A DNA stretch of 6,155 nt. Source: Candidatus Omnitrophota bacterium. Its GTDB lineage: Bacteria; Omnitrophota; Gorgyraeia; Aquiviventales; Aquiviventaceae. Shown here one piece after another: positions 4,365 to 6,155 of this stretch. Positions within the stretch are counted from its first letter, which is position 1. Every line of letters begins with the position of its first letter. Made by a program: the position numbers and the translations under genes. The stretch is from assembly GCA_016206725.1 (NCBI GenBank), contig JACQRA010000111.1, positions 1 to 6,155 of the forward strand. The letters are read 5' to 3'. Under the pieces are notes generated by a model, which searched no databases, had not been told where the DNA came from, and saw nothing but the letters and a program-made list of their open reading frames with translations.

Positions 4365-6155
4365 CAGCCCGACGACCGCACACCGAGGCGCTCGCGCAAC
4401 CGCTCAAGGCTCGGCTCGCGCAATGCAGGGTCGTGGGCAATCAAGGCGCTGGCTTCCTCACGGGCCAGCTCCAGCAACTCGGTATCTCGACCGAGATCCG
4501 CCAGATGAAACCGCATCCATCCATGCTGACGCCGCCCCAGCAGCTCCCCGGGACCGCGCAGTTGCAGGTCGCGTTCAGCCAACTGAAACCCGTCGGTCGT
4601 CTCCACGAAGGCTTGGAGTCGTTGGGTGGCCAACTCGTCGGACGTATCGCTGATGAGCAGGCATGTCGAGGCAAAGTGGCTGCGTCCGATCCGTCCCCGC
4701 AACTGGTGGAGTTGTGCTAAGCCGAAGCGCTCCGGATGCTCGATGAGCATGAGGGTGGCGTTGGGCACGTCGAGTCCCACTTCGACGATCACCGTCGAGA
4801 CGAGGAGATGAATCCGACCATCCACGAAGGAGCGCATGATGGCGTCTTTCTCTCTCGAGCGCATCTGCCCGTGCAACAACGCAACACGAAACTCCGGAAA
4901 GATTTCCGTTTGGAGCGTTGTGGCCATCGCGGTGGCTGTCTTCAAGTCCTGGCGAGTCGTCGTCTCAATCAGTGGATACACGACATACCCTTGCCGTCCG
5001 CAACACAGGTGCTGCCGCATCAGTTCATACGCCTGAGTTCGCTGCGCCTCCCGATACCAGAGGGTATGAACCGCCCTCCGCCCAGGTGGAAGCTGGCTGA
5101 TGGTCGAGACGGCCACATCGCCATAGAGCGAGAGCGCCAGGGTTCGAGGAATGGGCGTGGCGGTCATGACGAGCACGTCGGGCTGTTGACCTTTGGTGAC
5201 GAAGGTTTTGCGTTGGACCACGCCGAATTTGTGCTGTTCGTCAATGATGACCAAGGCGAGATTGTGAAAGCTCACCGGCGCCTCGATCAAGGCATGCGTC
5301 CCGACGACAAGCTGGACTTTCCCACGCGCGATCTCAGTCAGAATCGTCTCGCGCTGCTTGGCTGTCAGTCCTTGGCTGACTACGCGGACGGCGATGCCGA
5401 GGCCTTCACAGTATCCGCGCAGAAGGCGTCCATGTTGCGCGGCGAGGAGCTCGGTGGGGACCATGATGGCGGCTTGGTAGCCGCTTTGCACGGCGATGAT
5501 CATCAGCGCGGCCGCCACGACCGTCTTGCCGCATCCCACGTCTCCCTGCAGCAAGCGCAGCATCGGATGGGGCCGGCGCATGTCCTCCACTAACTCCGCC
5601 ATCACCTGCTGCTGGCTTGGCGTCAGGGTAAACGGCAGCTGATGGAAGAACGCCTTCCGGAGCGGTCCGTCGGGCTGATAGCGCTGCGGTTTCACCCGCG
5701 CCTTGAGGCGGGAGCGGCGGATCGCAAAGGTCAGTTGCAGGAGAAACAGCTCCTCAAAGCTCAGACGGCGCTTCGCGGCCTCCAGATCGTCCCACGTGTC
5801 GGGAAAGTGGAGCTGCTGCACGGCCCATTCGAAGGTCGGCATCTGATGTGTCTTACGAATCGTCTCCGGAAGGACCTCGTGGGCGAAAAGGTCTTCCTGA
5901 GAGAGGACGGTGTTGACGATGCGGCGCAACCACCGCTGGCTCATCCCCTCGGTCACGGGGTAGATCGGCACGATGCGTCCCATGTTCAGCCCCAAATCAG
6001 GAGCGCCGTGATCTTCATCATCCGCCGAAGACTCCGAGAGTCGTTCGATCTCCGGGTGGATGATCTGCAACCGACGACCGCTCGCTTCCACCTTGCCATG
6101 AACGATCCATTCATCCCCGACGCGCAGCAGCCTCTCCAGGTACGGCTGGTGGAAC
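4364..6155 (-). CDS. recG: ATP-dependent DNA helicase RecG, C-terminal part
   Basis: RecG is a monomeric superfamily 2 helicase that reverses stalled replication forks and processes branched DNA. About 596 codons are present; the 5' end lies beyond the right edge, and the frame is open to the edge. A GTG at 6089-6091 is not the true start, because the upstream codons encode wedge-domain sequence (FHQPYL...GDEWIVHGKV) found in RecG. Numbering from the first whole codon (6152-6154), Walker A is GDVGCGKT at 204-211, the DExH box is DEQHKFGV at 305-312, motif III is TATPIPRTLAL at 331-341, LLHGQM is at 426-431, and motif VI QLRGRIGR is at 484-491. The C-terminal TRG region follows, with ERDLQLRGPGELLGRRQHG at 527-545. 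The RecG-type DEQH box and TRG region separate it from PriA and Mfd. It overlaps rsmD by one base. Confidence 0.97.
   Translation of the reverse strand, partial: FHQPYLERLLRVGDEWIVHGKVEASGRRLQIIHPEIERLSESSADDEDHGAPDLGLNMGRIVPIYPVTEGMSQRWLRRIVNTVLSQEDLFAHEVLPETIRKTHQMPTFEWAVQQLHFPDTWDDLEAAKRRLSFEELFLLQLTFAIRRSRLKARVKPQRYQPDGPLRKAFFHQLPFTLTPSQQQVMAELVEDMRRPHPMLRLLQGDVGCGKTVVAAALMIIAVQSGYQAAIMVPTELLAAQHGRLLRGYCEGLGIAVRVVSQGLTAKQRETILTEIARGKVQLVVGTHALIEAPVSFHNLALVIIDEQHKFGVVQRKTFVTKGQQPDVLVMTATPIPRTLALSLYGDVAVSTISQLPPGRRAVHTLWYREAQRTQAYELMRQHLCCGRQGYVVYPLIETTTRQDLKTATAMATTLQTEIFPEFRVALLHGQMRSREKDAIMRSFVDGRIHLLVSTVIVEVGLDVPNATLMLIEHPERFGLAQLHQLRGRIGRSHFASTCLLISDTSDELATQRLQAFVETTDGFQLAERDLQLRGPGELLGRRQHGWMRFHLADLGRDTELLELAREEASALIAHDPALREPSLERLRERLGVRSSG

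Noticed and set aside
4736..5593. A 285-codon open frame on the plus strand opposite recG
   Set aside because: It lies wholly antisense to highly conserved helicase motifs, its translation matches no family I recognise, and long antisense frames are expected opposite GC-rich genes.

Overview
The window is one side of a densely packed chromosomal operon, transcribed entirely from the minus strand. In transcription order (right to left) it holds recG (3' part only), rsmD, coaD, a DUF177/YceD gene, rpmF, plsX, fabH, a small four-helix-bundle gene, and the first 59 codons of fabD. Base composition is about 60% GC in the core genes. The order recG-rsmD-coaD-yceD-rpmF-plsX-fabH-fabD and the protein sequences suggest a Gram-negative bacterium, most likely Nitrospirota (Nitrospira-like). 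That assignment comes from recall of gene order and sequence style, not from a search.

Right part (4364-6155): RecG, the DNA helicase that remodels stalled forks, truncated by the window edge. Middle (2681-4364): RsmD (16S rRNA m2G966 methyltransferase), CoaD (coenzyme A synthesis), the Cys-rich DUF177 protein and ribosomal protein L32. Left-middle (662-2661): PlsX and FabH, which link phospholipid synthesis and initiation of fatty acid synthesis. FabD, the next enzyme of that pathway, begins at 177. Most junctions are 1-4 nt overlaps or gaps under 20 nt, so the set is probably one transcript with translational coupling. CoaD makes CoA, FabD and FabH use CoA thioesters, and PlsX uses acyl-ACP.

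The exception is the fabH-fabD interval (178-661). It holds a compact cassette: a gene of the 23S rRNA intervening-sequence protein (IVP/S23) four-helix-bundle family, bracketed by two tandem arrays of an 8-bp unit in inverted orientation. The left array is (GCTATCGA)n at 185-235 and the right array is (GCTCGATA)n at 621-660, as read on the plus strand. The cassette starts 1 nt after the fabH stop, ends 7 nt before the fabD start, and is lower in GC (about 50%). The downstream array supplies the last 16 codons and the stop of the gene and carries a stop codon in all three frames; the upstream array has none. This layout resembles the intervening sequences of bacterial 23S rRNA genes (complementary ends plus an IVP gene), but here it sits in a protein-coding operon. 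It is the most interesting object in the window. I saw no RNA genes, CRISPR arrays, transposase genes or convincing intrinsic terminators.
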